Part shown: positions 10,275 to 21,524 of the stretch, piece by piece
How the letters are laid out: each line of letters starts with the position of its first letter
Numbering within the stretch: the first letter of the stretch is position 1
Assembly: GCF_001742185.1 (NCBI RefSeq)
Contig: NZ_CP015750.1
Coordinates: forward strand, 1,860,001-1,924,000
Source of the DNA: Pectobacterium wasabiae CFBP 3304
Lineage (GTDB): Bacteria > Pseudomonadota > Gammaproteobacteria > Enterobacterales > Enterobacteriaceae
Length of the DNA: 64,000 bases
Direction of reading: 5' to 3'
Notes under the pieces: model-generated
The model's input: only the letters and a program-made list of their open reading frames with translations
Told to the model about the DNA's origin: nothing
Databases searched by the model: none
Program-made: the position numbers and the translations under genes

Positions 10275-11597
10275 TTATTTAGGGTATAGGTGGCGGTTAA
10301 CCAGATTTTCCAGCAATTCTTGCTGGCCGCTCTGGTGCTGTGGTGCCAGTTGGTGGTTTTCCGCGTAGTGGGCGAGCGATTCCAGCGATGAATTACCCTG
10401 TAGAATTTGCTGACCCAGTTCTCCGTTCCAGCCCGCATAGCGCTTGGCGACCAGTTGATTGAGCTTATCATCTTCAATCATTCTGGCAGCAGCCTTGAGC
10501 GCCAGCGCCATCGTATCCATCGCGCCGATATGCGCATGGAAAAGGTCATAGCGATCGGTGCTCTGGCGACGAACTTTGGCGTCAAAGTTCAGGCCACCCG
10601 TCGTAAAGCCGCCCGCTTTGAGAATCTCATACATGATCAGCGCGTTCTCTTCCACGCTGTTAGGGAACTGATCGGTGTCCCAGCCAAGCTGCGGGTCGCC
10701 GCGATTCGCATCGACCGATCCGAAAACGCCCAGCGCGACAGCGGTGGCGATTTCATGGTGGAACGAGTGGCCAGCCAGTGTCGCGTGGTTGGCTTCCACG
10801 TTAACTTTAATCTCTTTTTCCAGCCCAAACTGTTTGAGGAAGCCATAAACGGTGGCGACATCGTAATCGTACTGGTGTTTGGTCGGTTCCTGCGGCTTTG
10901 GCTCGATGAGCAGTGTGCCCTGAAAACCGATTTTGTGTTTATGCTCGACAACCATCTGCATGAAGCGGCCGATCTGTTCACGTTCCTGACGCAGATCGGT
11001 ATTGAGCAGCGTTTCATATCCTTCACGCCCGCCCCACAGTACATAGTTTTCACCGCCCAGTTTTTGGGTTGCGTTCATCGCGGTGAACACCTGTGTTGCC
11101 GCCCAGGCAAACACATCAGGGTCAGGGTTGGTGGCTGCACCAGCGCCATAACGGGGATTGGTGAAGCAGTTGGCGGTGCCCCACAGCAGCTTTACACCGC
11201 TAGCCTGCTGCTTTTCCGCCAGCACATCGGTGATCACGGCAAAGTTGTGTAAATACTCTTTCAGTGAGTTCCCTTCTGGAGCGACATCGACGTCATGAAA
11301 GCAGTAGTAAGGCACGCTCAGTTTTTGAAAGAATTCGAATGCGATGTCCGCCTTGCGCTTCGCTAACTCCAGTGCCTCTCCCGACTGCTGCCACGGACGG
11401 GCAAAGGAGCCGACGCCAAACATGTCCGCTCCGTTCCAGCAGAATGTGTGCCAATAAGCGACGGCAAAACGCAAATGGTCCGCCATACGTTTACCGAGAA
11501 TTTCCTGATCGGGATTGTAGTGACGAAAGGCGAAGGGATTGTTGCTTTGGCTACCTTCATAACGGACTTTTTCGATCTGTTCAAAATAGGCTTGCAT
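10275..11597 (-). CDS. xylA: Xylose isomerase
   Basis: Converts D-xylose to D-xylulose in the cytoplasm. The 440-residue protein starts [15 protein letters not shown] as in E. coli and has the catalytic block [13 protein letters not shown], the metal-site Glu in [18 protein letters not shown], and [17 protein letters not shown]. The start at 11597 follows TAAGGAG. The last codons (YPK and the TAA stop) are read from the terminal TATACCCTAAATAA of the ERIC-type repeat, yet the length and ending stay close to the E. coli protein. It is the first gene of xylAB and divergent from xylF. Confidence 0.97.
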   Translation of the reverse strand: MQAYFEQIEKVRYEGSQSNNPFAFRHYNPDQEILGKRMADHLRFAVAYWHTFCWNGADMFGVGSFARPWQQSGEALELAKRKADIAFEFFQKLSVPYYCFHDVDVAPEGNSLKEYLHNFAVITDVLAEKQQASGVKLLWGTANCFTNPRYGAGAATNPDPDVFAWAATQVFTAMNATQKLGGENYVLWGGREGYETLLNTDLRQEREQIGRFMQMVVEHKHKIGFQGTLLIEPKPQEPTKHQYDYDVATVYGFLKQFGLEKEIKVNVEANHATLAGHSFHHEIATAVALGVFGSVDANRGDPQLGWDTDQFPNSVEENALIMYEILKAGGFTTGGLNFDAKVRRQSTDRYDLFHAHIGAMDTMALALKAAARMIEDDKLNQLVAKRYAGWNGELGQQILQGNSSLESLAHYAENHQLAPQHQSGQQELLENLVNRHLYPK

Positions 11598-11945
11598 CGT
11601 TGACTCCTTAGAAACCACCCAGACGGAAGAGACGGTAATGCGATTAATTTTCGGAGCGGATGAGCATTTCCTCAATTACGTTATTTCACACTGAAATTCA
11701 GAGAATTATTAAATGTGTGCTGTGTCGCAAAAATGACGGTATTTTAATCTGAATACGCTCCGCAATAAGTAACAACATGAATATGTCGTTCAACAATAAA
11801 ATATGACCCGTATCAAAAAACGGAAATTAAACCAAAAAACATAATTGGAGGATAAAAATCTGTAATTGATGGGGGGGTATTTAGCGACAATACTCATCTG
11901 GCTATTGGAGTCCTCAGCCCTGCATTTTAAATAAAAAGGTACGCT
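11598..11945. promoter_or_regulatory. Divergent xylA / xylF control region
   Basis: 348 bases between the starts of xylA (minus) and xylF (plus). By analogy with E. coli it should hold XylR and CRP sites for both operons; I see AT-rich stretches and TGTG/CACA half sites (for example around 11686 and 11715) but cannot define either operator with confidence. A run of seven G lies at 11871-11877 and a 21-codon frame at 11869-11934 has no usable ribosome site. Confidence 0.6.
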
Positions 11946-12944
11946 ATGATGAAAGTTAAACATTTTTTACTCTCAGCTTGTGCCGTATTCACTTTAGCCT
12001 GTCAGCCCGGCTTCGCGAAGGATGTTAAAATAGGCATGGCGATTGATGATTTACGTCTTGAACGCTGGCAGAAAGATCGCGATCTTTTTGTTGAACAAGC
12101 CAAAAAACAGGGCGCGGATGTTTTTGTCCAATCGGCAAACGGCAATGAAGCCACGCAAATTTCTCAAATAGAAAACATGATCAATCGCGGTGTCGATGTA
12201 TTAGTTATTATTCCTTATAACGGACAGGTGCTTGGCAATGTTATTGCAGAAGCAAAACGTGAGGGAATAAAAGTGCTTGCTTACGATCGCATGATTAATA
12301 ATGCGGATGTGGATTTTTATATTTCATTTGATAATGAAAAGGTTGGCGAGCTACAGGCGAAATATCTCGTCGATAAGGTGCCAGGCGGGAACTACTTCTT
12401 AATGGGCGGTTCACCAGTCGATAATAACGCGAAGCTGTTTCGTCAGGGGCAAATGAAAGTGCTCACGCCGTTGATCGAGAGTGGGAAGATCAAGGTGGTT
12501 GGCGATCAGTGGGTCGATGCCTGGCTACCGGAGAACGCGCTGAAAATTATGGAAAATGCGCTAACGGCGAACAGCAATAAGATTGATGCTGTCGTCGCGT
12601 CGAATGATGCCACGGCGGGTGGGGCGATTCAGGCGCTGGCCGCACAGGGATTAGCGGGGAAAGTGGCTATTTCCGGTCAGGATGCCGATCTGGCGGCGAT
12701 CAAACGTATTGTCGCTGGGACACAGACCATGACGGTCTATAAACCGATCAGCAAACTGGCGAAAGATGCCGCAGATATCGCAGTGGCACTGGGGTCAGGT
12801 AAAGCGCCGGAGTCTAACGCTAAACTAAACAATGGGTTGAAAGATATCCCTTCCTTCTTACTGACGCCGATTCCCGTCGATAAGTCCAATATCGATTCCA
12901 CCATCATTGTCGATGGCTTCCACAAAAAGGCGGATGTGTATTAA
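11946..12944 (+). CDS. xylF: D-xylose ABC transporter, periplasmic binding protein
   Basis: Periplasmic xylose-binding protein that delivers sugar to the XylGH importer. The 332-residue precursor has a signal peptide (KVKHFLLSACAVFTLAC... to about GFA at residue 24) followed by a sugar-binding fold: KDVKIGMAIDDLRLERWQ, SANGNEATQISQIENMI, FYISFDNEKVGELQAKYL and VASNDATAGGAIQALAAQG. Tandem ATGs at 11946 and 11949 follow AAAAGG. It is the first gene of xylFGHR. Confidence 0.96.
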   Translation: MMKVKHFLLSACAVFTLACQPGFAKDVKIGMAIDDLRLERWQKDRDLFVEQAKKQGADVFVQSANGNEATQISQIENMINRGVDVLVIIPYNGQVLGNVIAEAKREGIKVLAYDRMINNADVDFYISFDNEKVGELQAKYLVDKVPGGNYFLMGGSPVDNNAKLFRQGQMKVLTPLIESGKIKVVGDQWVDAWLPENALKIMENALTANSNKIDAVVASNDATAGGAIQALAAQGLAGKVAISGQDADLAAIKRIVAGTQTMTVYKPISKLAKDAADIAVALGSGKAPESNAKLNNGLKDIPSFLLTPIPVDKSNIDSTIIVDGFHKKADVY

Positions 12945-13065
12945 CACATTTCGCGGCCAATAGATTTCAGGATGTAGGAAAGAGGTTACCGGGCCACGAC
13001 ATGAGGTTGTGGCTCGCCACTGTCGCTGACGTTAGGTCTGATACACCTGAATCATGGAGGTCATG

Positions 13066-14607
13066 ATGCCGCATCTGTTAGAAATGAAAAACATCACGAA
13101 GGCGTTTGGTACGGTGAAAGCCGTCGATAACGTCAGCCTGATGCTGGAGGCCGGTCAGGTTTTGTCGCTGTGCGGTGAGAATGGCTCAGGGAAATCGACC
13201 TTAATGAAGGTGCTGTGTGCCATCTACCCACATGGCAGCTATGACGGGCAGATTATCTTCTCCGGTGATGAACTGCGTGCCAACCATATCCGCGATACGG
13301 AGCAAAAAGGCATCGCGATTATTCATCAGGAGCTGGCGCTGGTGAAAGAGATGACGGTGCTGGAGAACATGTTCCTGGGCAATGAGTGGACGCGTTTTGG
13401 CGTGATGGATTACGACAATATGTATCTACGCTGCCAGCGCATGTTGGAACAGGTCAAGCTGGCTGTCGACCCGAATACCAAAGTGGGAGAACTCGGATTA
13501 GGTCAGCAGCAACTGGTGGAAATCGCCAAGGCGCTCAACAAGCAGGTGCGTCTGCTGGTGCTGGATGAACCTACCGCCTCATTGACTGAACGGGAAACGG
13601 GCATCCTGCTTGAGATCATTCAGGATCTGCGCGATCACGGTATCGCCTGCATCTATATTTCGCACAAGCTCAACGAAGTTAAAGCCATTTCTGATGTGAT
13701 TTGCGTCATTCGCGATGGGAAGCATATCGGCACGCGTCCGGCGGCTGAGCTGAGTGAGGATCAGATCATTGCCATGATGGTGGGGCGAGAACTGACAGAG
13801 CTTTACCCCAATGAACCGCATGTCATTGGTGAAGAAGTGCTGCGTGTAGAACACCTTACCGCCTGGCACCCGGTCAATCGCCACATTCGCCGGGTGGATG
13901 ATGTCTCGTTCTCGCTACATCGGGGAGAAATTCTGGGTATCGCTGGGCTGGTCGGGTCAGGGCGGACAGAGACGGTGCAGTGCCTGTTCGGTGCCTATCA
14001 CGGCCGCTGGCAGGGCAACGTAGTTATCGACGGCAAGCGGGTGACTATCAGCAACTGCCAGCAGGCTATGGCACAAGGCATTGCAATGGTGCCAGAGGAT
14101 CGTAAGAAGGACGGCATCGTCCCAGTGATGAGCGTAGCGCAGAATATGACGCTGGCGGCGCTCGATCAATTCACAGGGGCACTTTCCACGCTGGATGATG
14201 CGCGTGAGCAGGACATCATCCGGCAGTCGCTAGTAAATCTGAAAGTGAAAACCTCCAGCCCAGAACTGGCGATCGCCCGCTTAAGCGGCGGTAACCAGCA
14301 AAAAGCGGTGTTGGCGAAATGCCTGCTGCTGAATCCTCGTATTCTCATCCTTGATGAACCCACGCGTGGCATCGATATCGGTGCCAAATATGAAATCTAT
14401 AAACTCATTAATGCGCTGGTAAAACAGCACATTGCCGTCATTGTCATTTCTTCCGAACTGCCCGAAGTGCTGGGGTTGAGCGATCGGGTGCTGGTGATGC
14501 ATCAGGGGCGTATCAAAGCGGATTTGATCAATCGTGATTTAACCCAGGAACAGGTTATGGAAGCTGCATTAAGGAGTGAACACCGTGCTGAAAACATCGC
14601 AGTCTGA
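13066..14607 (+). CDS. xylG: D-xylose ABC transporter, ATP-binding protein
   Basis: Double ATPase subunit of the xylose importer, 513 residues as in E. coli. The first cassette has [24 protein letters not shown] and [11 protein letters not shown]; the second has a degenerate Walker A (GLVGSGRTE), [15 protein letters not shown] and [12 protein letters not shown], the usual pattern for sugar importers of this class. The start is taken as the ATG at 13066 ([15 protein letters not shown]), five bases after GGAGG; the ATGs at 13054 and 13063 are too near or inside that site. It overlaps xylH by 23 bases. Confidence 0.95.
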   Translation: MPHLLEMKNITKAFGTVKAVDNVSLMLEAGQVLSLCGENGSGKSTLMKVLCAIYPHGSYDGQIIFSGDELRANHIRDTEQKGIAIIHQELALVKEMTVLENMFLGNEWTRFGVMDYDNMYLRCQRMLEQVKLAVDPNTKVGELGLGQQQLVEIAKALNKQVRLLVLDEPTASLTERETGILLEIIQDLRDHGIACIYISHKLNEVKAISDVICVIRDGKHIGTRPAAELSEDQIIAMMVGRELTELYPNEPHVIGEEVLRVEHLTAWHPVNRHIRRVDDVSFSLHRGEILGIAGLVGSGRTETVQCLFGAYHGRWQGNVVIDGKRVTISNCQQAMAQGIAMVPEDRKKDGIVPVMSVAQNMTLAALDQFTGALSTLDDAREQDIIRQSLVNLKVKTSSPELAIARLSGGNQQKAVLAKCLLLNPRILILDEPTRGIDIGAKYEIYKLINALVKQHIAVIVISSELPEVLGLSDRVLVMHQGRIKADLINRDLTQEQVMEAALRSEHRAENIAV

Positions 14608-15766
14608 ACAACAACATATCGCCGGATCTGTCTCGATGCTGCAACGGCTGAAAAGCATCAACCTTCAGGTCTACGTGATGATTGCCGCCATCATCGCCAT
14701 CATGCTCTTTTTCACCTACATGACCGATGGGGCGTACCTTAGTGCGCGCAATCTCTCCAACCTGCTGAGGCAAACGGCGATCACCGGCATTCTGGCGGTC
14801 GGTATGGTGTTCGTCATTATCTCTGCTGAGATTGACCTGTCGGTTGGCTCGATGATGGGGCTATTAGGGGGCGCGGCGGCTATTTTTGATGTTTGGTTTG
14901 GCTGGCCTTTGCCGTTGACCATCGTTGTGACACTTGCGCTGGGATTATTGCTTGGTGCCTGGAACGGCTGGTGGATCGCCTACCGGAAAGTCCCTTCTTT
15001 TATCGTGACGCTGGCGGGAATGCTGGCTTTTCGCGGCATTCTGATCGGCATTACCAATGGGACGACGGTTTCCCCGACCAGTGAGGCAATGTCGCAGATC
15101 GGACAGAGCTATCTGCCTTCCGGCATCGGTTTTATGTTCGGTGCCATCGGGCTGATGGTGTTTATTGGCTGGCAGTGGCGCCGGCGCAGTCGCCGTGCTC
15201 GGTTAGGATTACCGATAAATCCACCTTCTGGCGACATTGGCCGTCAGACAGTGACGGCACTGGTCGTACTGGGGGCCATCTATCTGCTAAATGACTACCG
15301 TGGCGTGCCAACGCCGGTTCTGGTGCTGACGCTGTTGATGTTGGGCGGTATTTTTCTGGCGACGCGAACCGCGTTTGGTCGCCGTATCTATGCGGTGGGC
15401 GGGAACATCGATGCTGCACGTTTATCGGGAGTGAATGTCGAACGCACCAAAATGGCGGTGTTTGCGATTAACGGCCTGATGGTCGCGGTCGCTGGGTTGA
15501 TTCTCAGTTCACGATTGGGGGCGGGGTCGCCATCCGCCGGGAATATTGCCGAGCTGGATGCGATTGCGGCCTGCGTGATTGGCGGAACCAGTCTGGCGGG
15601 CGGTATTGGCAGCGTGGCGGGTGCGGTGATGGGGGCATTTATCATGGCGTCGCTGGATAATGGGATGAGCATGCTGGATGTGCCGACGTTCTGGCAATAC
15701 GTCGTGAAAGGCGGGATCCTGCTGCTGGCGGTGTGGATGGATACTGCCACAAAACGGCGAGTATGA
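14585..15766 (+). CDS. xylH: D-xylose ABC transporter, permease
   Basis: Membrane subunit of the xylose importer, 393 residues with eight or more membrane segments. Blocks shared with E. coli XylH include [53 protein letters not shown] and [20 protein letters not shown]. The start is a GTG at 14585 placed 8 nt after AAGGAG, which gives the E. coli length; the upstream GTG at 14576 overlaps the ribosome site. Its 5' end overlaps xylG, which implies coupled translation. Confidence 0.94.
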   Translation: MLKTSQSEQQHIAGSVSMLQRLKSINLQVYVMIAAIIAIMLFFTYMTDGAYLSARNLSNLLRQTAITGILAVGMVFVIISAEIDLSVGSMMGLLGGAAAIFDVWFGWPLPLTIVVTLALGLLLGAWNGWWIAYRKVPSFIVTLAGMLAFRGILIGITNGTTVSPTSEAMSQIGQSYLPSGIGFMFGAIGLMVFIGWQWRRRSRRARLGLPINPPSGDIGRQTVTALVVLGAIYLLNDYRGVPTPVLVLTLLMLGGIFLATRTAFGRRIYAVGGNIDAARLSGVNVERTKMAVFAINGLMVAVAGLILSSRLGAGSPSAGNIAELDAIAACVIGGTSLAGGIGSVAGAVMGAFIMASLDNGMSMLDVPTFWQYVVKGGILLLAVWMDTATKRRV

Positions 15767-15902
15767 TGTGATGCGGGGTCTGTGGAGGAAACACGTGGCG
15801 GCTCGCAATAATCAGCAAATTATTTTGGCCTCTGGGGGCGCTGTGCTATTCAAGAAAGAGGGTTTTATTCAAGGAACTTGCGATTAATGAGCACCAATAA
15901 CC

Positions 15903-17081
15903 ATGTTTGAAAAACGCTATCGCATCACGCTGCTGTTTAATGCCAACAAAGTGTATGACCGTCAGGTGGTTGAGGGAGTTGGCGAATATTTACAGGCTTC
16001 TCAGTGTGATTGGGACATCTTCATTGAAGAGGACTTCCGTTGCCGTATTGATAACATCAAAGAATGGCTAGGCGATGGCGTGATTGCTGATTTTGACGAT
16101 AGCCAGATCAAACAGCTATTACAGGATGTGAACGTGCCATTGGTGGGAGTTGGTGGTTCCTACCATCAGCCCGAGGATTACCCACCAGTGCATTACATCG
16201 CTACAGATAATTATGCACTGGTGGAAAGCGCGTTTATGCATCTCAAAGAGAAAGGGCTGAACCGCTTTGCTTTTTATGGCCTGCCAGCATCGGGTGGGAA
16301 AGGCTGGGCACAGGAGCGGGAGCATGCTTTCCGGCAGTTGGTGGCGGCAGAAAAGTATCAGGGCGTGGTGTATCAGGGAATGGAAACCTCACCGGATAAC
16401 TGGCAATACGCACAAAATCGGCTGGCCGACTGGGTACAAGGGCTGCCGCCGCAGACGGGAATTATCGCGGTGACGGATTCCCGCGCGCGCCACCTGTTAC
16501 AGGTCTGCGAGCATTTGAATATTGCCGTACCAGAAAAGCTGTGCGTCATCGGGATCGATAACGAAGATCTGATTCGCTATCTTTCACGCGTGGCGTTGTC
16601 ATCAGTGGCGCAAGGTACGCGCCAAATGGGATATCGTGCTGCGAAACTGCTGCATCAGCTATTGCTGAATCAGGCCGATTTGCCGCTGCAACGTATTCTG
16701 GTGCCGCCGGTTCGAGTGGTCGAGCGTCGCTCTACGGACTATCGCTCCGTGCACGATCCTGCCGTTATTCAGGCGATGCACTTTATCCGCTATCACGCCT
16801 GTAAAGGCATTAAGGTCGAGCAGGTGCTGGATGCGGTAGGGATTTCCCGCTCAAATTTAGAAAAGCGCTTCAAAGATGAGGTTGGTCAGACGATCCACGG
16901 TGTGATTCACGCGGAGAAGTTGGATCGGGCGCGAAATTTGCTGATCTCGACCTCGCTCTCGATTAGTGAGATCTCGTTGATGTGTGGCTACCCTTCATTG
17001 CCTTACTTTTACGCTGTCTTTAAGAAAGGGTATGACATCACGCCGAAAGAGTACCGAGAGCGCTATGGGGAAGGCTATTAA
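15903..17081 (+). CDS. xylR: Xylose operon activator XylR
   Basis: Xylose-responsive activator of xylAB and xylFGHR, 392 residues, the E. coli length. Residues 1-270 form a LacI-type sugar-binding domain (FEKRYRITLLFNANKVYDRQ; GIIAVTDSRARHLLQ; VIGIDNEDLIRYLSRVALSS) and the last 110 residues are an AraC-type two-helix-turn-helix domain (AVGISRSNLEKRFKDEVGQT; SISEISLMCGYPSLPYFYAVFKK). It is 136 bases after xylH and may be read from that operon or from a weak promoter in the gap. Confidence 0.95.
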   Translation: MFEKRYRITLLFNANKVYDRQVVEGVGEYLQASQCDWDIFIEEDFRCRIDNIKEWLGDGVIADFDDSQIKQLLQDVNVPLVGVGGSYHQPEDYPPVHYIATDNYALVESAFMHLKEKGLNRFAFYGLPASGGKGWAQEREHAFRQLVAAEKYQGVVYQGMETSPDNWQYAQNRLADWVQGLPPQTGIIAVTDSRARHLLQVCEHLNIAVPEKLCVIGIDNEDLIRYLSRVALSSVAQGTRQMGYRAAKLLHQLLLNQADLPLQRILVPPVRVVERRSTDYRSVHDPAVIQAMHFIRYHACKGIKVEQVLDAVGISRSNLEKRFKDEVGQTIHGVIHAEKLDRARNLLISTSLSISEISLMCGYPSLPYFYAVFKKGYDITPKEYRERYGEGY

Positions 17082-17118
17082 GACTATTCAGTTTATTCAA
17101 GTAGGAAGGTCAAGCAGG

Positions 17119-17140
17119 AAGGCGCGATGGTGCGCGCCTT
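17119..17140. terminator. Stem-loop between convergent xylR and the DJ-1/PfpI gene
   Basis: AAGGCGCG pairs with CGCGCCTT around a 6-nt loop. It lies in the 79-base gap between two convergent stops. The U-run is poor on both strands, so its efficiency is uncertain. Confidence 0.55.
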
Positions 17141-17160
17141 ATCATTAGGCTGGTGAACGG

Positions 17161-17736
17161 TTACGCTGGCACGCGCCAGTAATCGTAATCGATGTGCTCA
17201 ACCTGGAAGTTGGCGTCTTCCTTGTCACCGGTCAGACGGGTGGCGATGGTAAAGGCAAAATCAAATGACACGCCCAGCCCTTTGCCGCTGATCAGATTGC
17301 CGTCTTCCACGACTTTCTCGTTGACATAAACGCCATCGGTCACGTCTTGCCATAAATCCCCGGAGCAGACGTAGCGACGGCCTTTAAGCAGTTTGTTGCC
17401 ACCCAGTACGCGTGCGGCTGCGGAGCACAGTGGGCAGATCAGCTTGCCCGCCTCGTCATGGCGGCGGATGAACTCGACAACCATCGGGTTTGCGGCCAGG
17501 TTCACTGTACCCTGCGGGCCGCCAGGAATAACCACGGCATCAAACAGCGTGTCCTGGTTTCTTTCCAGCAGCGCATCGGCAAACATGCGAATATTGTGAT
17601 AACTGTGTAACTCCAGTCTGTCATAGCATGACAGCATGGTGACTTCTATCTTCATACGGTGCAGTACATCAATCACCATAATCGCTTCCGCTTCTTCAAA
17701 CCCAGGGGCTAGCAGAACGGCGACTTTCTTAGACAT
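17161..17736 (-). CDS. DJ-1/PfpI family protein
   Basis: A 191-residue single-domain protein of the DJ-1/ThiJ/PfpI superfamily: the strand-loop VAVLLAPGFEEAEAI at the N terminus, FDAVVIPGGPQGTVNLAAN, and the nucleophile-elbow region KLICPLCSAAARVLGG, where a Cys of the CPLC pair should be the reactive residue. Family members include glyoxalases, chaperones and stress proteins, so the precise role cannot be given. The ATG at 17736 follows a GGAG site. It is convergent with xylR and divergent from argG. Confidence 0.85.
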   Translation of the reverse strand: MSKKVAVLLAPGFEEAEAIMVIDVLHRMKIEVTMLSCYDRLELHSYHNIRMFADALLERNQDTLFDAVVIPGGPQGTVNLAANPMVVEFIRRHDEAGKLICPLCSAAARVLGGNKLLKGRRYVCSGDLWQDVTDGVYVNEKVVEDGNLISGKGLGVSFDFAFTIATRLTGDKEDANFQVEHIDYDYWRVPA

Positions 17737-19496
<1,760 letters not shown>

Positions 19497-19517
19497 CGCA
19501 CAGATTAGATTATATAA

Positions 19518-19552
19518 AAATCCGGAACCGCCTCGCGTTCCGGATTTTTTTT
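19518..19552 (+). terminator. argG intrinsic terminator
   Basis: AAATCCGGAAC pairs with GTTCCGGATTT (11 bp) around an 8-nt loop, followed directly by a run of T. Confidence 0.92.
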
Positions 19553-19765
19553 ATCTGTTTACCCTATGTTTATGTTTGATTTTCTCGCAATGTTTTTTCG
19601 TGTGTGAACTCTTGCTGACAATGCAGGTTGCATCTGTACAACTATCGTGGAAAGCGACAGAATACAATAACAATAAGCCTAGGTTTTTGTTAAAAGGCGA
19701 AAGAGTCTATTGGATGGTCTATCTGTTTTTTTGATGTCTAGCTGCAAATTTTTAATGGAGGAAAA

Positions 19766-20419
19766 ATGTTAGAAATATTCGATGTAAGCTACACACTACT
19801 GTCGGAAAAAAAATCGGAAGAATTGTTTACGCTTAGGAAAGAAACGTTCAAGGATAGGCTGAATTGGGCGGTAAAATGTATTAACGGGATGGAGTTCGAT
19901 CAGTATGATGATGATAATGCGACTTATCTTTTCGGCGTAGAGGATGATCAGGTTATTTGCAGTTCTCGGCTAATTGAAACGAAATATCCTAATATGATCA
20001 CCGGAACATTTTTTCCGTATTTTGAAAAAATAGATATTCCAGAGGGAAAATATATTGAGTCGAGTCGGTTTTTTGTAGATAAAGCGCGGTCGAAAACTAT
20101 TCTAGGAAATTCTTATCCCGTTAGTACGATGTTCTTCTTGGCAACGGTGAATTACTCAAAGAGTAAAGGATATGATGGTGTTTACACGATTGTCAGCCAT
20201 CCTATGCTTACAATACTGAAACGTTCTGGTTGGAAAATTTCGATTGTTGAACAGGGTATGTCAGAAAAACACGAAAGGGTTTATCTACTTTTTTTACCTG
20301 TCGATAATGAAAGCCAGGATGTGCTAGTTCGCCGTATAAATCACAATCAGGAATTTGTTGAAAGTAAGTTGCGAGAGTGGCCACTGTCTTTCGAGCCTAT
20401 GACTGAACCGGTCGGATGA
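19766..20419 (+). CDS. expI: N-acyl-homoserine lactone synthase, ExpI/CarI type
   Basis: LuxI-family enzyme making the acyl-homoserine-lactone signal from S-adenosylmethionine and acyl-ACP. At 217 residues it carries the conserved family positions: Arg in LFTLRKETFKDRLNW, the acidic pair in EFDQYDDDNATYL, Arg in ICSSRLIE, FFPYF, and the IESSRFFVDK motif. The ATG at 19766 follows a strong GGAGGA. In Pectobacterium this signal controls plant cell wall-degrading enzymes and carbapenem in some strains. Its 3' end overlaps expR by 23 bases on the opposite strand. The acyl-chain length made cannot be told from sequence here. Confidence 0.96.
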   Translation: MLEIFDVSYTLLSEKKSEELFTLRKETFKDRLNWAVKCINGMEFDQYDDDNATYLFGVEDDQVICSSRLIETKYPNMITGTFFPYFEKIDIPEGKYIESSRFFVDKARSKTILGNSYPVSTMFFLATVNYSKSKGYDGVYTIVSHPMLTILKRSGWKISIVEQGMSEKHERVYLLFLPVDNESQDVLVRRINHNQEFVESKLREWPLSFEPMTEPVG

Positions 20420-21134
20420 GTTGTAGCTCGATGCCAAGTCTGATTGCATGTTTGGCATTTAATACGCCGAGTTTTTTCACAACATTGCCGATGTGAAATT
20501 TAACGGTGCCTGTTTTAATATCTAATATCAGTGCTATCTCCTGATAGGTTTTACCCATGCTGGCCCAATAAAGAATTTCATTTTCCCGTTGAGAAAAAAT
20601 ATCTTTATCATTTGATCTCTCATCTTCCTTGTTTCTAATCATCTCTCTGTAAAGAGAGATGGTTTCTGCATGAATAGTCATCAACGTCATTTGTAACTTA
20701 TCTTTATTACTCTCGATTACGTCATCGATGTTATTCACATTAGATTCATCAATCATGATTGACAGCATAACCAGATTGTTATTGTGGTCATGAAGAACAA
20801 AAGTGTAACCGTTGGTGATGTTATGCTCTCTGGATAAGTTAAATATCTTTGACATCTTCAGTTGTGAACTAACCAGTAAGTCTTCATCCCAGGGGAAAGG
20901 TGTGATTTTATTAAGGGCTGCAATGACCACAGGATCAATGTGTTGGTAGTTATTTGCTCGGTATATCTCTCGCCATTCGTCATGGTGATTGGAAATGATC
21001 AAAATCTCTGTTGGCTTCTTTTTATTTAACACCATGTAGGCATATTTGATATCACCGTAGTGGCTTAATGCCATATCGAATTGACTTTTTATTATCCTGC
21101 TTATAGTTTCATTGTCGTAGAATAATTGCGACAT
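20397..21134 (-). CDS. expR: LuxR-family quorum-sensing regulator, ExpR/CarR type
   Basis: A 245-residue transcription factor with an N-terminal autoinducer-binding domain (conserved Trp, Tyr, Asp-Pro and Trp in HDEWREIYRANNYQHIDPVV and PFPWDED) and a C-terminal LuxR helix-turn-helix (FSQRENEILYWASMGKTYQE, DIKTGTVKFHIGNVVKKLG). ExpR/EsaR-type proteins bind DNA without ligand and release it when acyl-homoserine lactone binds. The start at 21134 follows GAGG. It is convergent with and overlaps expI, the standard arrangement in this genus and in Pantoea. A 16-bp palindrome lies about 100 bases upstream. Confidence 0.95.
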   Translation of the reverse strand: MSQLFYDNETISRIIKSQFDMALSHYGDIKYAYMVLNKKKPTEILIISNHHDEWREIYRANNYQHIDPVVIAALNKITPFPWDEDLLVSSQLKMSKIFNLSREHNITNGYTFVLHDHNNNLVMLSIMIDESNVNNIDDVIESNKDKLQMTLMTIHAETISLYREMIRNKEDERSNDKDIFSQRENEILYWASMGKTYQEIALILDIKTGTVKFHIGNVVKKLGVLNAKHAIRLGIELQLIRPVQS

Positions 21135-21524
21135 CTCATGACCTCTGCCTGAAAATTCAACATCCTGTAATAGAAAAAGTATATACCCATCCCTATACGT
21201 ATATCCATAGTAACCTATATAGACAGCCGTAACTATACTTTAGTATAGCTTTTCTTTGAGGTGAAAAAACATAAAATCTTACGACATTGTTAAGGGCGTA
21301 AAGCAAAAGAAATAAACATCGCTCAGGATAAGCGTGATGATTGGCTGACATCAGGGAATGCTAATTAAGCGAGATTTATCAGTAATATAATAAAAAATAA
21401 TTTTTCTTTTCTATGGCCTGTATTGTTTTACAGGCCGATCAAATTCCAATGGCATGAGTTATATCAATGTGGTGTTTTCACGAGCCGCATCCACCTTGAA
21501 TATTATGTCCTCCTTCGCTGCGCA
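21135..21524. other. Intergenic region upstream of expR
   Basis: 390 AT-rich bases between the expR start and the end of the pectinesterase-like gene. It holds a perfect palindrome at 21233-21248 and no gene that I can support. Confidence 0.6.
21233..21248. promoter_or_regulatory. 16-bp palindrome, candidate operator of expR
   Basis: CTATACTTTAGTATAG is a perfect inverted repeat about 100 bases upstream of the expR start. It could be a lux-box-like autoregulatory site, but it does not match the canonical CTG-type half site, so the assignment is open. Confidence 0.45.

Larger units (their letters stand above)
10019..10288. repeat. Long ERIC-bounded composite repeat (270 bp) between xylB and xylA
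   Basis: The outer ends TATACCCGTCATACTTCAAG and CTCGAATTATTTAGGGTATA are the ERIC termini. The middle has an ERIC-like core hairpin (CTTAC...GTAAG near 10150-10162), and on each side of it a three-hairpin module (10086-10136 and 10214-10260) that normal 127-bp ERICs lack. The element overlaps the 3' end of xylA and fills the xylA-xylB gap, so it is transcribed with the operon. Confidence 0.85.

Noticed and set aside
10407..11252. 281-codon frame antisense to xylA
   Set aside because: It lies fully inside xylA, which is certain by homology; long shadow frames are common opposite GC-rich genes.
11869..11934. 21-codon frame before xylF starting in a run of seven G, as a possible leader peptide or phase-variable tract
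   Set aside because: The nearest ribosome-like site (GGAG at 11847) is about 18 bases away, and a single short G-run before a non-surface operon is weak evidence.
12000..12020. Cys in the xylF signal region as a lipobox
   Set aside because: The -3 to -1 residues are Thr-Leu-Ala, not the usual Leu-Ala/Ser-Gly/Ala, and a normal signal cleavage site follows.
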